A DNA stretch of 64,000 nucleotides from the NCBI GenBank assembly GCA_964057225.1, contig OZ059898.1, forward strand, positions 6,076,001 through 6,140,000, written 5' to 3'. Each line of letters opens with the position of its first letter. Within the stretch, counting starts at the first letter, position 1. Below, piece after piece: positions 25,805-38,073 of the stretch. The notes beneath the pieces are model-generated. The model was not told where the DNA came from, did no database searches, and saw only the letters and a program-made list of their open reading frames with translations. Made by a program: the position numbers and the translations under genes. Source of the DNA: Auanema rhodensis (lineage: Eukaryota > Nematoda > Chromadorea > Rhabditida > Rhabditidae).

Positions 25805-27749
25805 ATGTTCTACCTTCATTTGATCGCTGTCTTACTTCTTGCGGCCCCGCTTGAGGCCTTCCTCTTCCCTATGTCAGGAGGAGGATGTGGTGGAGGATGT
25901 GGTGGAGGATGCGGCGGAGGCTGCAGTGCTCCAGCTCCAAGTTGCGGATGCTCTCAACCAGCCCCAAGCTGCGGAGGAGGATGCAGTGCTCCAGCCCCAA
26001 GCTGCGGAGGAGGATGCAGTGCTCCAGCCCCAAGCTGCGGAGGAGGATGCAGTGCTCCAGCCCCAAGCTGCGGAGGAGGATGCGGTGCCCCAGCTCCTAG
26101 CTGCGGAGGAGGATGCGGCGGTGCTCCAGCACCTTCTGGAGGATGCGGAGGAGGATGCGGTGCCCCAGCTCCTAGCTGCGGAGGAGGATGCGGCGGTGCT
26201 CCAGCACCTTCTGGAGGATGCGGAGGAGGATGCGGCGGTGCTCCAGCACCTTCTGGAGGATGCGGAGGAGGATGCGGCGGTGCCCCAGCACCATCCGGAG
26301 GATGCGGAGGTGGATGCGGCGGTGCCCCAGCACCATCCGGAGGATGCGGAGGAGGATGCGGCGGTGCCCCAGCACCATCCGGAGGATGCGGAGGAGGATG
26401 CGGCGGTGCCCCAGCACCATCTGGAGGATGCGGAGGAGGATGCGGCGGTGCCCCAGCACCATCCGGAGGATGCGGAGGAGGCGGAGGAGGATGCGGAGGA
26501 TCTAGCGGAGGAGACAGTTATGCTCAAGCCCCACCACCACCACCATCCGGAGGATGCGGAGGAGGAGGAGGAGGAGGATACGCTCAAGCCCCACCATCCG
26601 GAGGATGCGGAGGAGGAGGAGGAGGATATGCTCAAGCTCCACCACCACCACCACCAAGCTATGCCGCTCCACCACCACCACCAAGCTACGCTCAACGTAA
26701 GTGTTTATACCCAAACTATTGAATAGAAACATCTTTTCAGCAGCCGGAGGAGGATACGCTCAAGCCGGAGGAGCTGGAGGAGGATACGCTCAAGCTGGAG
26801 GAGCCGGAGGAGGATACGCTCAAGCCGGAGGAGCTGGAGGAGGATACGCTCAATCTGGAGGAGCCGGAGGATACGCTCAATCTGGAGGAGCCGGAGGATA
26901 CGCTCAAGGAGGCGGAGGAGGAGGATACGCTCAAGGCGGAGCAGGAGGAGGATACGCTCAAGGAGGCGGAGGAGGTGGATACGCTCAAGGAGGCGGAGGA
27001 GGTGGATACGCTCAAGGAGGTTCCGGAGGAGGATATTCTCAAGGAGGAGCTGCAGGAGGATACTCTCAAGGAGGAGCCGGAGGAGCCGGAGGCGGATACT
27101 CTCAAGGAGGAGCCGGAGGAGGATATTCTCAAGGAGGAGCCGGAGGAGGATACTCCCAAGGAGGAGCACCACCACCACCACCACCACCACCACCAGCCCC
27201 AGCCGGAGGAGGAGGAGCCTACTCTGATGTAAGAACTGCAATCCAATCTTATTACTAATGAAATATTTTATAGAGCGGTGCCGCTCCACCACCACCACCA
27301 CCACCAGCCCCAGCTGCTGCTCCATCTGGAGGATACCAAGAACAAGGAGGAGCTGCCCCTGCTGGAGGCAACTACGATGATGCTAAAGCCGCTGCTTCCG
27401 CTGGAGGTGAAGAATACGAAGGAGGACAAGGATTCCGTCTTCGTCGTTTCTCCAAGACCGACAAGGCAGCCCTTGATAAGAGCACTTGCAACTCTTTAAG
27501 ACTTAGAACCACTATCCGCAAGGTAAATTAAAACAAACTTTACCATTAAATCCTATTATGATTTAGGCTCTCGGTAACGACGCTGAGGCTTCCATGAAAC
27601 AAGTTTCCGAAGCTGTCAAGCAACGTCACACTGGAGAGTGGTACGTAGCCTGCGGTGGTGACGGAATCGAGCCATTGGAAGATGAGCAACGTGAGCACTG
27701 TCTTGTTGAATCTGAATCCTTCGTCTGCTACGTCGTCAAGAAGGAGTAG
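25805..27749 (+). CDS. Gly/Cys/Tyr-repeat secreted protein with C-terminal ground-like domain
   Basis: A 603-residue secreted structural protein in four exons: 25805-26696, 26741-27228, 27274-27522 and 27567-27749. A signal peptide (HLIAVLLLAAP) is followed in exon 1 by a Gly/Cys region: four 11-residue units around SAPAPSCGGGC, then eight 14-residue units GGAPAPSGGCGGGC. Exon 2 changes to more than a dozen GGGYAQ/GGGYSQ units with no Cys, then a polyproline run. Exons 3-4 encode the conserved C-terminus: DKSTCNSL, EWYVACGG, EHCLVES and FVCYVV, matching the ground-like domain (PF04155) of nematode secreted, hedgehog-related proteins made by epidermis and other epithelia. Cys and Tyr repeats suggest disulfide and dityrosine cross-linking in cuticle or another matrix; that is inference. 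The gene is far GC-richer than its surroundings, with Gly coded almost wholly by GGA. The start follows an acceptor (TTCAG at 25802). A longer N-terminus from 25667 is possible. Confidence 0.88.
25874..26500 (+). repeat. Cys-Gly coding tandem repeats (33-nt and 42-nt units)
   Basis: Tandem DNA repeats in exon 1: four 33-nt units, then eight 42-nt units, nearly identical in sequence. Neighbouring copies share variants (CTTCTGGA early, CATCCGGA late), as expected from local duplication. The lack of stops opens frames on both strands; these are shadows. Confidence 0.9.
26743..27170 (+). repeat. Gly-Tyr-Ala/Ser-Gln coding tandem repeats
   Basis: Repeats of 24-33 nt in exon 2 encoding GGGYAQ and then GGGYSQ units; the switch from Ala to Ser near 27030 marks two blocks. 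Confidence 0.9.
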
Positions 27750-28085
27750 ACTGAAAAGAAGGACCAGTTCCTGCAATAGTTTCGATGATTCACAATTATC
27801 TGTATATTTGATCCGCTTCTTAATTAAATCTTAAAATACAATCAGATCTTCAACTCAATCGAATTGCAATCAATCCATGTTGTATTTTCGCAATAGGGAA
27901 GGCAGCCGATAAAGTAATATCAAAACATTTGGCAGTTCAATAAACAAAAGCACATTTTCATTAAATGATAACATAAATACGGAAAAACTGTCTGAGTGAT
28001 TTTTAATGGAATAATGTTTACAAAATATCCCGTCAACAAAAGCAATATTTCAACAATAACATTACAAACTACAAATATTGAAGAC
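27750..28085. other. Convergent 3' region between the ground-like and FIP1 genes
   Basis: About 340 nt between two converging stop codons. A plus-strand AATAAA at 27939-27944 may serve the ground-like gene. No gene was seen. Confidence 0.5.
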
Positions 28086-30347
28086 TTAATAAGATGCATC
28101 ATGTGGAGTATCAGTACCAGGGGGAGCAGGCTCCTCTTCTTCTTTGATTTCTCTTCCTTCGTCTTTAGTTTTTTCAGATCTTCTGTGTCGCGAAGACCTC
28201 TCCTTATCCTTGCTTTCATCTTCATGCCGCCTACTGAAATATTGAAAAATAAGCTAAACTGAAGTTATTAGAAACTAAACCTTTTTTTCCTATCACTGTC
28301 ATCATCTCTTCTATCACGTTTTTTATCACGGTCATCAGATCGCTTCTTTCTTCCTTCAATGATATTATGTTAATATTAATTACAAATCTTGCATACCTTC
28401 AGGAGATCCACTTCTGCTTCTATGCCTTCGAGAACGTTCCACCCTATCACGGTCCTTTCCACGATCTCGATCACGTTCACGATCTCGGTCCCTGTCTCTA
28501 CGTTCCTCGCGATCATCTCTTCTTAATACAAACACTGTAAGTCATTTTCAAAATATAGATATCGAACCTTCGACTTTCTCTCTTAACAGGAGATCTTGAA
28601 CGACTCCTCCTTCTATATCGTCTTCTTTCATCTTCGCTAAAACGCCTTGATTAAAAAAAGAAAAGAGTTATAGTAACCTTTCTCTATCATCGTAGTCGCC
28701 CGAATCTCTTCGTATTCCATCATTATAATCTCCTCTGTTCATCATGCCTGGAGGCCGACCCATTCCTGGGGGTCCTACTTCTGAAATTTCTGTAAACGTT
28801 GATGATTTTTTTAAAACTCACGTTGATATCTTGGTTGCATTCCGTAACCAGGTGGTGGCATCATTGCATTAAAAACAGGAGGTGGCATATTAGTAGGTGG
28901 CATGCCCATTGGTCTTATACCAGGCGGTGGCATTGCAGGATTAAAACTAAATAAGAATTACATCCGGCAATAAAAAAACTGTTTCTTACCCAGGAGGTGG
29001 AACAGACATATTGATACTAGTAGATCCAATAGGCTGAATGGGCTGTTCTCCTGGTGGAACAACATCAACACCCGGAGGGCCGTCAACACTCGTGGACAGC
29101 GAAGGAGTTTCAATACCAGGTGGAGCATCAACACTTGAAGGATGTGCACTTTGAGCTAAATTAAAAGGAATATCTTTGAATGATGAATAGTTATCGTACT
29201 AATCGGAGGAATTGTTGGTGGAGGAAGAGTCATTCCAGGAGGAGGTTTACTAAAGTCCATTAACGGGGGCTGTGATGAATTGGGTATTGAAATCTGGATA
29301 AGAAATGATTAAAGAGGAGTTAAGAGCAATTTCTAACTACAGCATTGGGAGTAGCTGGTGTTGAAGTAGTAGAAGTTGGAGTTGCTTGAGCTGGTGCACT
29401 AGGAGTACCCCCAATAACAGTACGAACTATGGGCTAAAACATATATATATATAACTTTGCGAATAAAAGAAAGAAAACTAACCTCAGGTCCCTCAGGTTT
29501 ATGATAATGAGGCTTAAACCTGCCACCATTGTCTGTAAGTACTTTCACATTACTAGTAGTATTATTATCAGTAAGAGAAACGAGTTGTCGACCTCCAACA
29601 CCTGGAACAATCAAGTTCGGTAAGGTTTCAAAAAGTTTTTATTATGAATATACTTGAAGGCATTGCTAACGGATTAGCAAGATGAATATTAGAGAATATA
29701 GCTTTGTTCACTGCAGCTTGAGAAGTGAACTCAATACGCAGTTTCTTTTGTCTTTCACAATAAGTATTCCAAGAGTCTAAATAATACAATTAGAAAGAGA
29801 ATCCCGTAATAAGCACACCTTCGGTAAAGCCATAATTGAAATAATCGGTTATATCTGCTCCAGGTTTTCGCCAAGGTCTATCTTCCATCTAAACTTCCAA
29901 TGTAATTTTGAAACTCATACAAAATGCATCAAACTAACAGTGGCTAAATCCACATCATAGATAGGCTTATCATTTAGCATAGGTACAGCATCTACATCTA
30001 GCTTTCCGGCAGGTACTTGCCTATCACCACTAGCTGCTTTCTAAATACCGCGTATAAGTACTCATAATCTTTCAGGGTTTACATTAAATTGCACATTTAC
30101 AGGAGCTTCGATTTTTCCGATTGTTACATGAATATCATCGTCATCTTCATCATCAGAACCAGCGAGAGGATTAACTAAAGATAACACACAAGGTTTGGCC
30201 CTACAAAATATTTATACCATCATCATAGATTTCCTCATCCTCTTCGTCTTCTAATTGCTGCTGCAAACTTACGGAAGGTTTATCATCAAGCAAACCATTG
30301 CAATCTTCAGCTGAAACTCCAGGAGGCAAATCGTCAACCTGATCCAT
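28086..30347 (-). CDS. fipp-1: Pre-mRNA 3'-end processing factor FIP1
   Basis: FIP1 is a subunit of the cleavage and polyadenylation specificity factor; it tethers poly(A) polymerase and binds U-rich RNA. The gene has about a dozen exons; the first four are 30218-30347, 30083-30174, 29939-30040 and one ending at 29888, with consistent phases. The N-terminus is acidic ([12 protein letters not shown] and DDEDDDIHV). The diagnostic Fip1 motif follows from about residue 109: [20 protein letters not shown], then SWNTYCERQ. The middle is Pro/Met/Gly rich with PPPG and PPG repeats. The C-terminus is rich in Arg-Asp/Arg-Glu and Arg-Ser ([10 protein letters not shown]), as in animal FIP1, and ends PHDASY. 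VPS36 lies 270 nt upstream on the same strand, so the two could share an operon. Confidence 0.93.
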
Positions 30348-30617
30348 CGTAATCTTGAAGAATAATTCATTTAAACTCTACCCTGAGTATTAAAATAAAT
30401 TAGGGATATCCCAATTAAATTGAAAGTTTTAAAAAAAAATAAACTTTATGCTTTCAGAAAATATAAGTATTTAATTCGGGTTATCTACATACAAAAGCTA
30501 AAACGAATTTCGAGATCTTTCATCTACGTTATTTGCAACTTTGGGGCAAGCCTATGGCAACTTCATTATCACCCTAAAACGGTACATAAAAACAATCATG
30601 GAATACATTTTTCTAAA
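30348..30617 (-). other. Spacer between VPS36 and FIP1
   Basis: A 270-nt gap between two genes on the same strand. On the minus strand it ends with possible acceptors (TACTCAG and TTCTTCAAG) shortly before the FIP1 ATG, consistent with a trans-splice site inside an operon. Confidence 0.4.
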
Positions 30618-32218
30618 TCATGCTTCAACGTCTAAAAATTTGTTGGGATAAAACAAAAGTCCTTCAATTGAGTCATCTCGGCAAATAAGGGCACGTTCTT
30701 CAGCAGCAAGGAGTCTATAAATTTCTGATCTTAAATTTCAAATCAAAAGATGTTATACCTCTCACGTGCCAATACCACTGTTATACCCTCAGTAACTGCT
30801 AGCTGATTGGGAGTGCAACTTCCATTTTGTTTCACAAATTGAGTAGTAGAATCTACAGTGCTATCAACAGACGAAGTACTCAATTGAACTACCAAAACAC
30901 CACTTGGAAACCGGTGTAATCTACAAATATAAACATTTAACTATGATGTACAGCGAAAAACAGACTCCAAAGGTGATTTGATATTTTCTAGAGCTTTACA
31001 AGCGCTTAAAACATCTTCTGGAGATAACAATTCCATACAGCGAGCACGATTTACTCGACAATAAACTTCTGGTAGCGTCATCATCCCTCCGTATGTCTAA
31101 ATTTCATAATAAAAAAAGAAAAATTAAAAAACCAAAAAACCTTTAGTGGTTCTTCAAGAATTTGTGTTAACTCTTCCGCAAGTTTTTCAAAGTACTTCGA
31201 ACCAGTTCCATAAGACGACTTGGTAACAGGATCAGACACACCAAGAGATAGTAAATATGATTTGAAAGCAACAGTCTAAACAAAATCAGATTTTAAAACC
31301 CAATTATATAAAACCGACTTCATCTTCAGTAATTTCCCCCTTGCGTGATCTTAATTTTTCAGCAATTCCTTTAGATAAGCCAACCATTTCTTTGGCAGAC
31401 TCCATTAGCTTTGACATATCTTCGAAAGCCCAAAATAGCAAAAAATTATAATAAAATAATTAAGCATTATATTTACCATGCTGATAGATTCATGAGTTCG
31501 CTGATGCTGTTCAACTAATCTTTTCTCTATACCTGCTACACCTAACGATTTCAATTGTCCATGACTATTACGACTCTATAGAATAAAAAAAATAAGTTAA
31601 AGTTTTATCCGCATAGCCATACTCCACTAGAACTAGAACCAGAACTATGCCTTTGCCATGTTTTCCGCTTTAAAGCTTCGTCATATCGCTTGCAAAACTG
31701 AAGAAAACCGCGATCAACAAAAAACCAACAAATATACCTCTTCTTCTCCACCGCCTTTAAAAATAAGTTTAATATGATCGAATTGACTGGAATTGATTGG
31801 TCCAATTTGCCCTTGAGGTGGATGCTCCAAGCGTATAATAACTTTAGCGCCTTGAATTGAAATATTAGTTGTTTTTATATGTTATATGTTACTTCGACTA
31901 AACATAGATTTATGATGTTTTTCAAAGGATTTTACCAATGAATGGTGCAAGATTAACCGTCGATCCTAGAAGTAGAACATTTTTACAAGAAAATAATTAT
32001 ATCACCTACAGGATCACTAGAATCAGCCCAAATTATACGATGTAGTGTAATTGAAGCTGTGCCTTGTTCGAATTCGGTCTATACTTATTTGAATCATAAA
32101 AAAAAACTTTCATTGAACTTACTTGTTTAGAGTCCCCATCATATATTCCAACATGACCGGCTTGGCAAAGTATATCTTCCATACTCTCACAGGGAGTATA
32201 CCACGCCAATCGATTCAT
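30618..32218 (-). CDS. vps-36: ESCRT-II subunit VPS36
   Basis: VPS36 is part of ESCRT-II, which with VPS22 and VPS25 sorts ubiquitinated membrane proteins into multivesicular endosomes. The N-terminal GLUE domain begins MNRLAWYTP and includes the strand pair ending [10 protein letters not shown]. It binds phosphoinositide, and ubiquitin in animals. After a Ser-rich linker comes the conserved winged-helix part: [69 protein letters not shown] and [14 protein letters not shown] near the end. Order and length fit the family (about 390 residues). One intron (31430-31476) appears to end in GG instead of AG; the conserved AFEDMSKLM right after it fixes the frame. The stop at 30618-30620 is 270 nt before FIP1. 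Confidence 0.93.
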
Positions 32219-33384
32219 TGTTAAGATCTCAAATAAAACAAACATTTTTTATTCATAAAACATACAGTTATTAATACATAATATTTGAAAAATTTGTTTT
32301 GAAAGCACGAAAAAGTTTAGTAAATTAAGAAGCTTGTACGTTGGTTAGAAGTTGAAGAACATAGCACCAAATCGTTAACTAGTGCTCCTTTGCAATTATA
32401 CACCCACGGCTGTGTAAACAACGTGCAAGAGACTAACTCAGACATGTAACAGATTGAAGTATTAGTATCACAACTTCTGCACGTATTACTTACAACCTTA
32501 TGAATTGCCAGAAAAAAACGGCAGTTTGAGATTTCACATGTACCTTTTCAGATATAAACTTTGTAATAAATGCGAGTGCTGTATTGAATTTGAGAAATGG
32601 ATGAAAAAAAAAAAATATTTATAGAGTCCTCTTATTGTTAATTTAGGCTCAACCTGTCATATAAATAGTTTAACTAAAAATCATTGTATAACATGAAAAT
32701 TGTTCAGAAAAATTAATTTTGAGTAGTAAAAGCAACCGCTTTGAAGACCAACAGACGCGAAAATAAAATTTAAAGTGACGTAGCACGTAAAATTCCAAGC
32801 TTCAGCGAGTGAAGTAAATTGAAAACAATAGGAAATATCTGTTCTTTTTTTTATCTTTTAATTTCCAGTTTTCCAAGCTTTAACAAAATCATCAATTCTT
32901 TTAATCAATAAAATATCCAAATTTGTTTATTCAAAAACGTCTTGGAAATAATTTGTTACAACCGTAACTACAATCAAAGCAAATGGCATTTCTAAAAATG
33001 GACAGTACTTTGTGTGAACGATAATGCAACCTATGATCTTGTCATCTACTACTTATTTGCATGGATAATGATAAATAATTAAGCGATAATAAATAAATAC
33101 ATTAAGTGAACACTTGTCATCGCATTTGTCATTAACGCAAGGCTTTCTAATAGCATTATTGCTGAGTTTGATTTTCTTAAAGATGTGAGTTAGTGAAGAA
33201 AAAACAGGTCAAGGTACAAACATACTCTTAAGAGTTTACATGGGTACTACTTGAAATAAATACTAAGATACAACAGTTCTTCTATTATGAACTTATAATC
33301 TACTATTTACAATTAAATAAAGCATCGATCTAAATTTTGGAAAAAATATAAGTACAATTACAACTCTTGGAAGATTTTCCTTGC
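32219..33384. other. Intergenic region between MFSD6-type and VPS36 genes
   Basis: About 1.2 kb with no convincing coding exon on either strand. It presumably holds the VPS36 promoter and the 3' UTR of the transporter gene. Confidence 0.5.
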
Positions 33385-36185
33385 CTATTGGTAGGAGCTA
33401 ACATATTTATCATAGGCATCCTGGGTAGGATCTTCTTCTGTTGCATTAATAGCTCCATAATTAGAGTTCATTACACTAGTTGTGTTGAAGGCATTGGTGA
33501 GTTTACCATCTCTTGCCATTGGTACTCCTTGAGGAGCTAAATGTAAGTTTTTAGAGTTGTATTTTATTGCAATCTTACCCATCATATCCATTTCATCTTC
33601 TTCAAACATATTACTGCTGTATTTGATTCCTTCGTATTTAAATAGTTTGTTTAGGCCATATCCACCTCCACAAGCAATAGTACAGATCACGGCATACAAG
33701 AAGAAAGCAAGTCTTGATCCTATCAATTGCATTTTATATTATATAGAAAAATATCAAAAACGATGAGGAAAAAATAAAATCTACAAATTCATATAAATTA
33801 GCTCATACTTACCAACATTGCTAATTACGATACCACCAACAATGCTTCCCAATCCTCTTCCGATTCCATTGAACAAAAATTGCAATAGGTATTGAGCGGA
33901 CGATTTTACATGTGGAGGCGAAATCAAGGTAATATAGGATGAAGCCGTTGCCCAAACAGTTGCATTACAGAATCCTAATTAAGGGTGTTAACATATATTG
34001 AAAATATTTAACTGAAAACCTTGAGCTACTTGAAGTGGGAGTACTAACCATGGATTGGATAGCCAACTCAAGGCAAGAAAACGGAGAACGTTTATACCAA
34101 GACAGATATACATCACCTTAAGAATATGTATAAAATTTTTCTCATAGATGTCTTATACGCTCACCTTTACATGACCATACTTGTTTATTACTTGGAAGAC
34201 ATAAAAATAAGCAATTATTTCCGAGACATGATTGGTAACTGATAAAATACCAAATAGAACAGGAGATCCACCAAGATCCTAATGTCGACCATGATGTTTT
34301 TAAAAGAAATGATAGCAAACCTGTAGATGCCAAAATAGGAAAGAAAACACTAATCCAGCTCCTCCTCCCATTATGCATACAGAAGAGAGGTATATTATCA
34401 TATGAGTATTTGCCATCGCTTTTGCAGCAGCAAGAACAGTATTTTCTTGATTTGTCCCATCAACCTATTATTTTTGAAATAGGAGTATACTTTTTTGATA
34501 AAACTCACTGTAAACTGCCGAGCTCTTGCTTTTTCGGCAACAACATGAGAAACCTCAGCTTCGCGTGTGTCCATAACTAAACCCATGACTTCATCAGGCC
34601 TGGCAATGTCATCTCCGAATTTAAATTGAGTACCTAATTTTAAACCAAATAATAAAAGAAGCAAGCCAGATATTACCCAATAGCATAGCTGCTGCCATGA
34701 AAAGTGCACAAAAAATGAAGCAAAGTACATAATTCTTTTCAGTAGTATTTTCTAAGAAGAAATGGTTACATGATTAAACATATAAAATCTTCACCAGTTG
34801 GGCATGGATGATTTCTAAAAGTATTTGAATAATCAAGTCCTACTCCCATCAAGAACATGGCTATTCCCCATCCAACTGAAGCGAACAGGCGACTTTTTCC
34901 GAACTATGAAAGGTATTATACTCTTTTTTTTTCTAATTAGTACCTCAGCTGGATTTTCTTTGGTAGCTTGAAGAGTAGCAGCATCAGCCAATGGCAGAGT
35001 AGGTGACGAAAAGAACTCTCCCAAAGCAATTAGTAGTAAAAGTAGCATGAATGCCTGATTTTTTGAATATTAGGACATATAGAAGTTCTGAACACCTACT
35101 TGTTCAACTGCCGGCTGGCGATATACGCGAGTAGAATGTGGTGGAGATACTAGAACTCCATATTCATTTTCATCATAATTGCAAACCTGAACAGTTTTTA
35201 AAAAAATAAAAAGTTCTTTAAATCCTTACACGTTCTCTAGTTATGAACTCAGGAGCCATTCCGACAACCATATCTTCATCGTTTTCAAACGTACTTAAGT
35301 CAACAAACTTGTCAATAAGTTCTGAATATAATAGTCTCAGAGTTCATATGAATACTATTACGAACGGTTTTGAGCTTGACGTTTATTTCTACCAACAACA
35401 GCTTCCTTCAGCATTCCCAAAGCTCCACCACGGATAACTTTCCCAGCGGGAGCAAGAACAAATTGACAGGAAGCGTTACGTTCCGAAGGAAATAAATATT
35501 AAACATCGATTAATAGGGGTTTAAAACCTGGTACTAAAACAACACAATATGGAGTAACAGGTTGTACAAATCCCACGGCAAGAGTGAATACGATTAAGGA
35601 TCCAGTTGAGAACATTAAAAGAAGCTTTTGCTTTCTTAATCAAAATCGTTGCTGTGATTGAAATAATTGATCTAATTACCTAAATCTACTAGCAAAGGAA
35701 CTCCAGAATGGGCCAGAAGCAAACTCAACAAGTGGTCTACATCCCAGAAGTATTCCAGACTAAAACCAACATTGTTTTAATATTTAATAGTGAAAATATT
35801 TTTAGTTTGAATATCTCTAATTTTTTGTCCTAAAACAATATGTAGAATAAATTAAACAGGTATTTTGTCCAAAGAACAGAAGATGTTACATCGTTTACGA
35901 AAGAAAAACAAAGACTATATTTTTTTGATTTGATTTCAAATGTAATACGCTATATTCTATTTTTAAGAAAGCAAATCTAACGAATGATGTCATTGTATTG
36001 ATTTAGAGAGGGTCACAAACCTGAGCTGCAGTCATGCCTAATTGCTTGAAATAGACTGATAGAAGAGGGAAAAGTGAGCCAAAAGCGGCAAAAAAGGCAA
36101 GGTAAAATAGTCGACATATAAAAAGATCTCTTGATATAACTCGTCCAAGTATTGTAACTGTTCGTTCTCCTGCTTGGTTCTCCAT
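33385..36185 (-). CDS. MFSD6-type major facilitator transporter
   Basis: A multi-pass membrane protein of the major facilitator superfamily, MFSD6 branch. The start exon reads MENQAGERTV and then the first membrane segment with LFYLAFFAAFGSLFPLLSVY, the typical MFSD6/LacY-like opening, followed by KQLGMTAAQ and, in the next exon, SGILLGCRPLVEF. Further exons give GSPVLFGILSV, HVSEIIAYF, KYGHVKV and, late in the protein, GIGRGLGSIVGG and SRLAFFLYAV, the order seen in the family. Exons are many and short; the first intron (about 35766-36021) is longer. The C-terminal tail of about 70 residues is hydrophilic and ends YDKYVSSYQ. The substrate of the family is not settled. Confidence 0.88.
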
Positions 36186-38073
36186 TTTGGCGGAGGCACC
36201 AATATTCCGAACAACCAAAAAACGACTAAAATAGTTCAATTTTAGTATACATACATGTTTAAACCATTGTTCAAACAAAGCATAATAAGCAAAAATATAA
36301 AGACAATTGGTATAAAACTGAAAATGGGCATAGCAATGCCAGGGCAGGAATGTGAGATGGACTCAGATCGAAGCTTAGAAGTAGAAGCAAAGGCTTCGGC
36401 GAAGAGATATAGTGTAAGTATTGGAGAATAGAGACACCATTCTGAAGGCAATAGAGAAGCAGGCAACTGAAGGCAATCGATGGTGAACAGCATTCTGCCA
36501 GCTCTCGGCACAAGCTTTTGGTTTGAAGCAGCAAGAGGGAAATATAGAGAAGAAAAGAAAGAAAAAGGAAGAGAGTTAGACATAGAAGAGGGGAGAGTAG
36601 TTGCTATTCTAGTAATTCATCTACACCAACAACCTACTGAGGTTATAATGGATGAATTATGCATACGCAAAAGTTCAAAGTTTAAACAAAAAGATTAAAG
36701 AAATCGTAGTCGATTTTTCTTAACTTTCTTAGAATTATCTCAATAAATACTGGTTCCATAAACTCGGCAGGAGTCTCTTGAAAAACTTCTGGTAGCTAAG
36801 TAATTTTTCATATTTCCTGATGCATGCAGAATTATTCAAACTTGAAACGAAAAGCACTTATGAGAAAAAAAAATTATATACAATCTAAGCCTACATAACC
36901 CTTCATATGTTGAATGGTTCGACAGTCAAATAATAGAAACAAACGTTGCTTATTATGGAATTTAATTTTAAATTTATTTTACAAACCATATATTTTATTT
37001 TACTTACTTAGGAATGTTTTAGTTCGAACAATAACATAAAGGATATCGCTTGTTTGTCGTGTCTTTTTACAATGAAGTATACAAGATTGTTACTCTAATT
37101 GTACTTGATTTTTTGAACCGATAATCTTAGATTGATTGCAGAATACCTGCTTCTTTGTTTTCATTAACAAAGATTAAATCGCATAATGTGTGTGCATTTT
37201 CACAAATAACTAAATACATCTTACGCATACGTGAATTTTCTTTCTTTTTGCACCTTCAGTGAATGCTCCTCCAGAACTACACTTTCTTATAATCTTAATT
37301 TTATTAATTTCTATTTGTATTGCAAGAAGAATATTATTTTTTTAAATATTTTTAAAAAATACTATTGTTTTTCTTATTTTCAATAATTCATATTCATTAA
37401 TTAAATACAAGAAAGAGTACTTATTTTTGAAATATCGAGTTTAATATCGATTGGCATTAGTCGAACTTAGGCAATTTTTCAGATATCTGGTGCGTTCTTG
37501 AATTTTTATTTCAGAACATTCTATTTAATGAATTGATTAGATATTATAGGTATCTTATCATCCTCGAGTTCTCTCTTATCATTTCATTAGATTATTTATG
37601 AAAGGATCCCTAAAGAAGGGTTTTCCCAAAACATGTCTTTACCTTGATGTGCCAATTTTTGAAACGTTTGTTGTAAAAATACTATGGTCTGATTTAAATG
37701 CTGTTCACACCAGTTCTGTTTTTTTAATGTTCATCCATTCAGGAATTCTTTAAAAGGAATATATTTAGATAAGACAATCAAGGAACACTATTCGTGTAGT
37801 TTTGCCGTCAATTTCCTCATGATGTTTTTCAAATTTTTAACTATTCTTCTCTGAACTAAAGCTATATTATCATTCGGGCAGTCTTATGAAATTCTTTAAT
37901 AATGGTGAAAACTAGGAAATCACGTTATCAGAATTCAACGTGATTGATGATGTTAACGATAATTTCGTAATGCTAGACATTTTCTATTTAAACTTACAAT
38001 TCTTATTAATTCTTGTTGTTTGAAGATCCATTATTTCTGGTGTTATGATCATTAAATCGTTACAGGTTAGGAA
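36186..38073. other. Intergenic region between divergent transporter and OAT genes
   Basis: About 1.9 kb between two outward-facing genes. A GC-richer, purine-rich patch lies at 36300-36600, giving open frames on both strands that I cannot assign. The rest is AT-rich. Promoters of both genes are expected here. Confidence 0.5.

Noticed and set aside
25839-26732. Long open frames in all other frames and on the minus strand over the ground-like gene
   Set aside because: They come from GGA/TGC/CCA repeats that cannot make stops; the conserved domain and signal peptide fix only one frame.
26705-27325. 206-codon minus-strand frame rich in Leu, Arg and Val
   Set aside because: Antisense shadow of the Gly-Tyr repeats; no conserved motif and it crosses two well-supported introns.
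36242-36583. 113-codon minus-strand frame upstream of the transporter
   Set aside because: No motif, another minus frame overlaps it, and the MFSD6-type start is clear at 36185; more likely 5' leader or promoter sequence.
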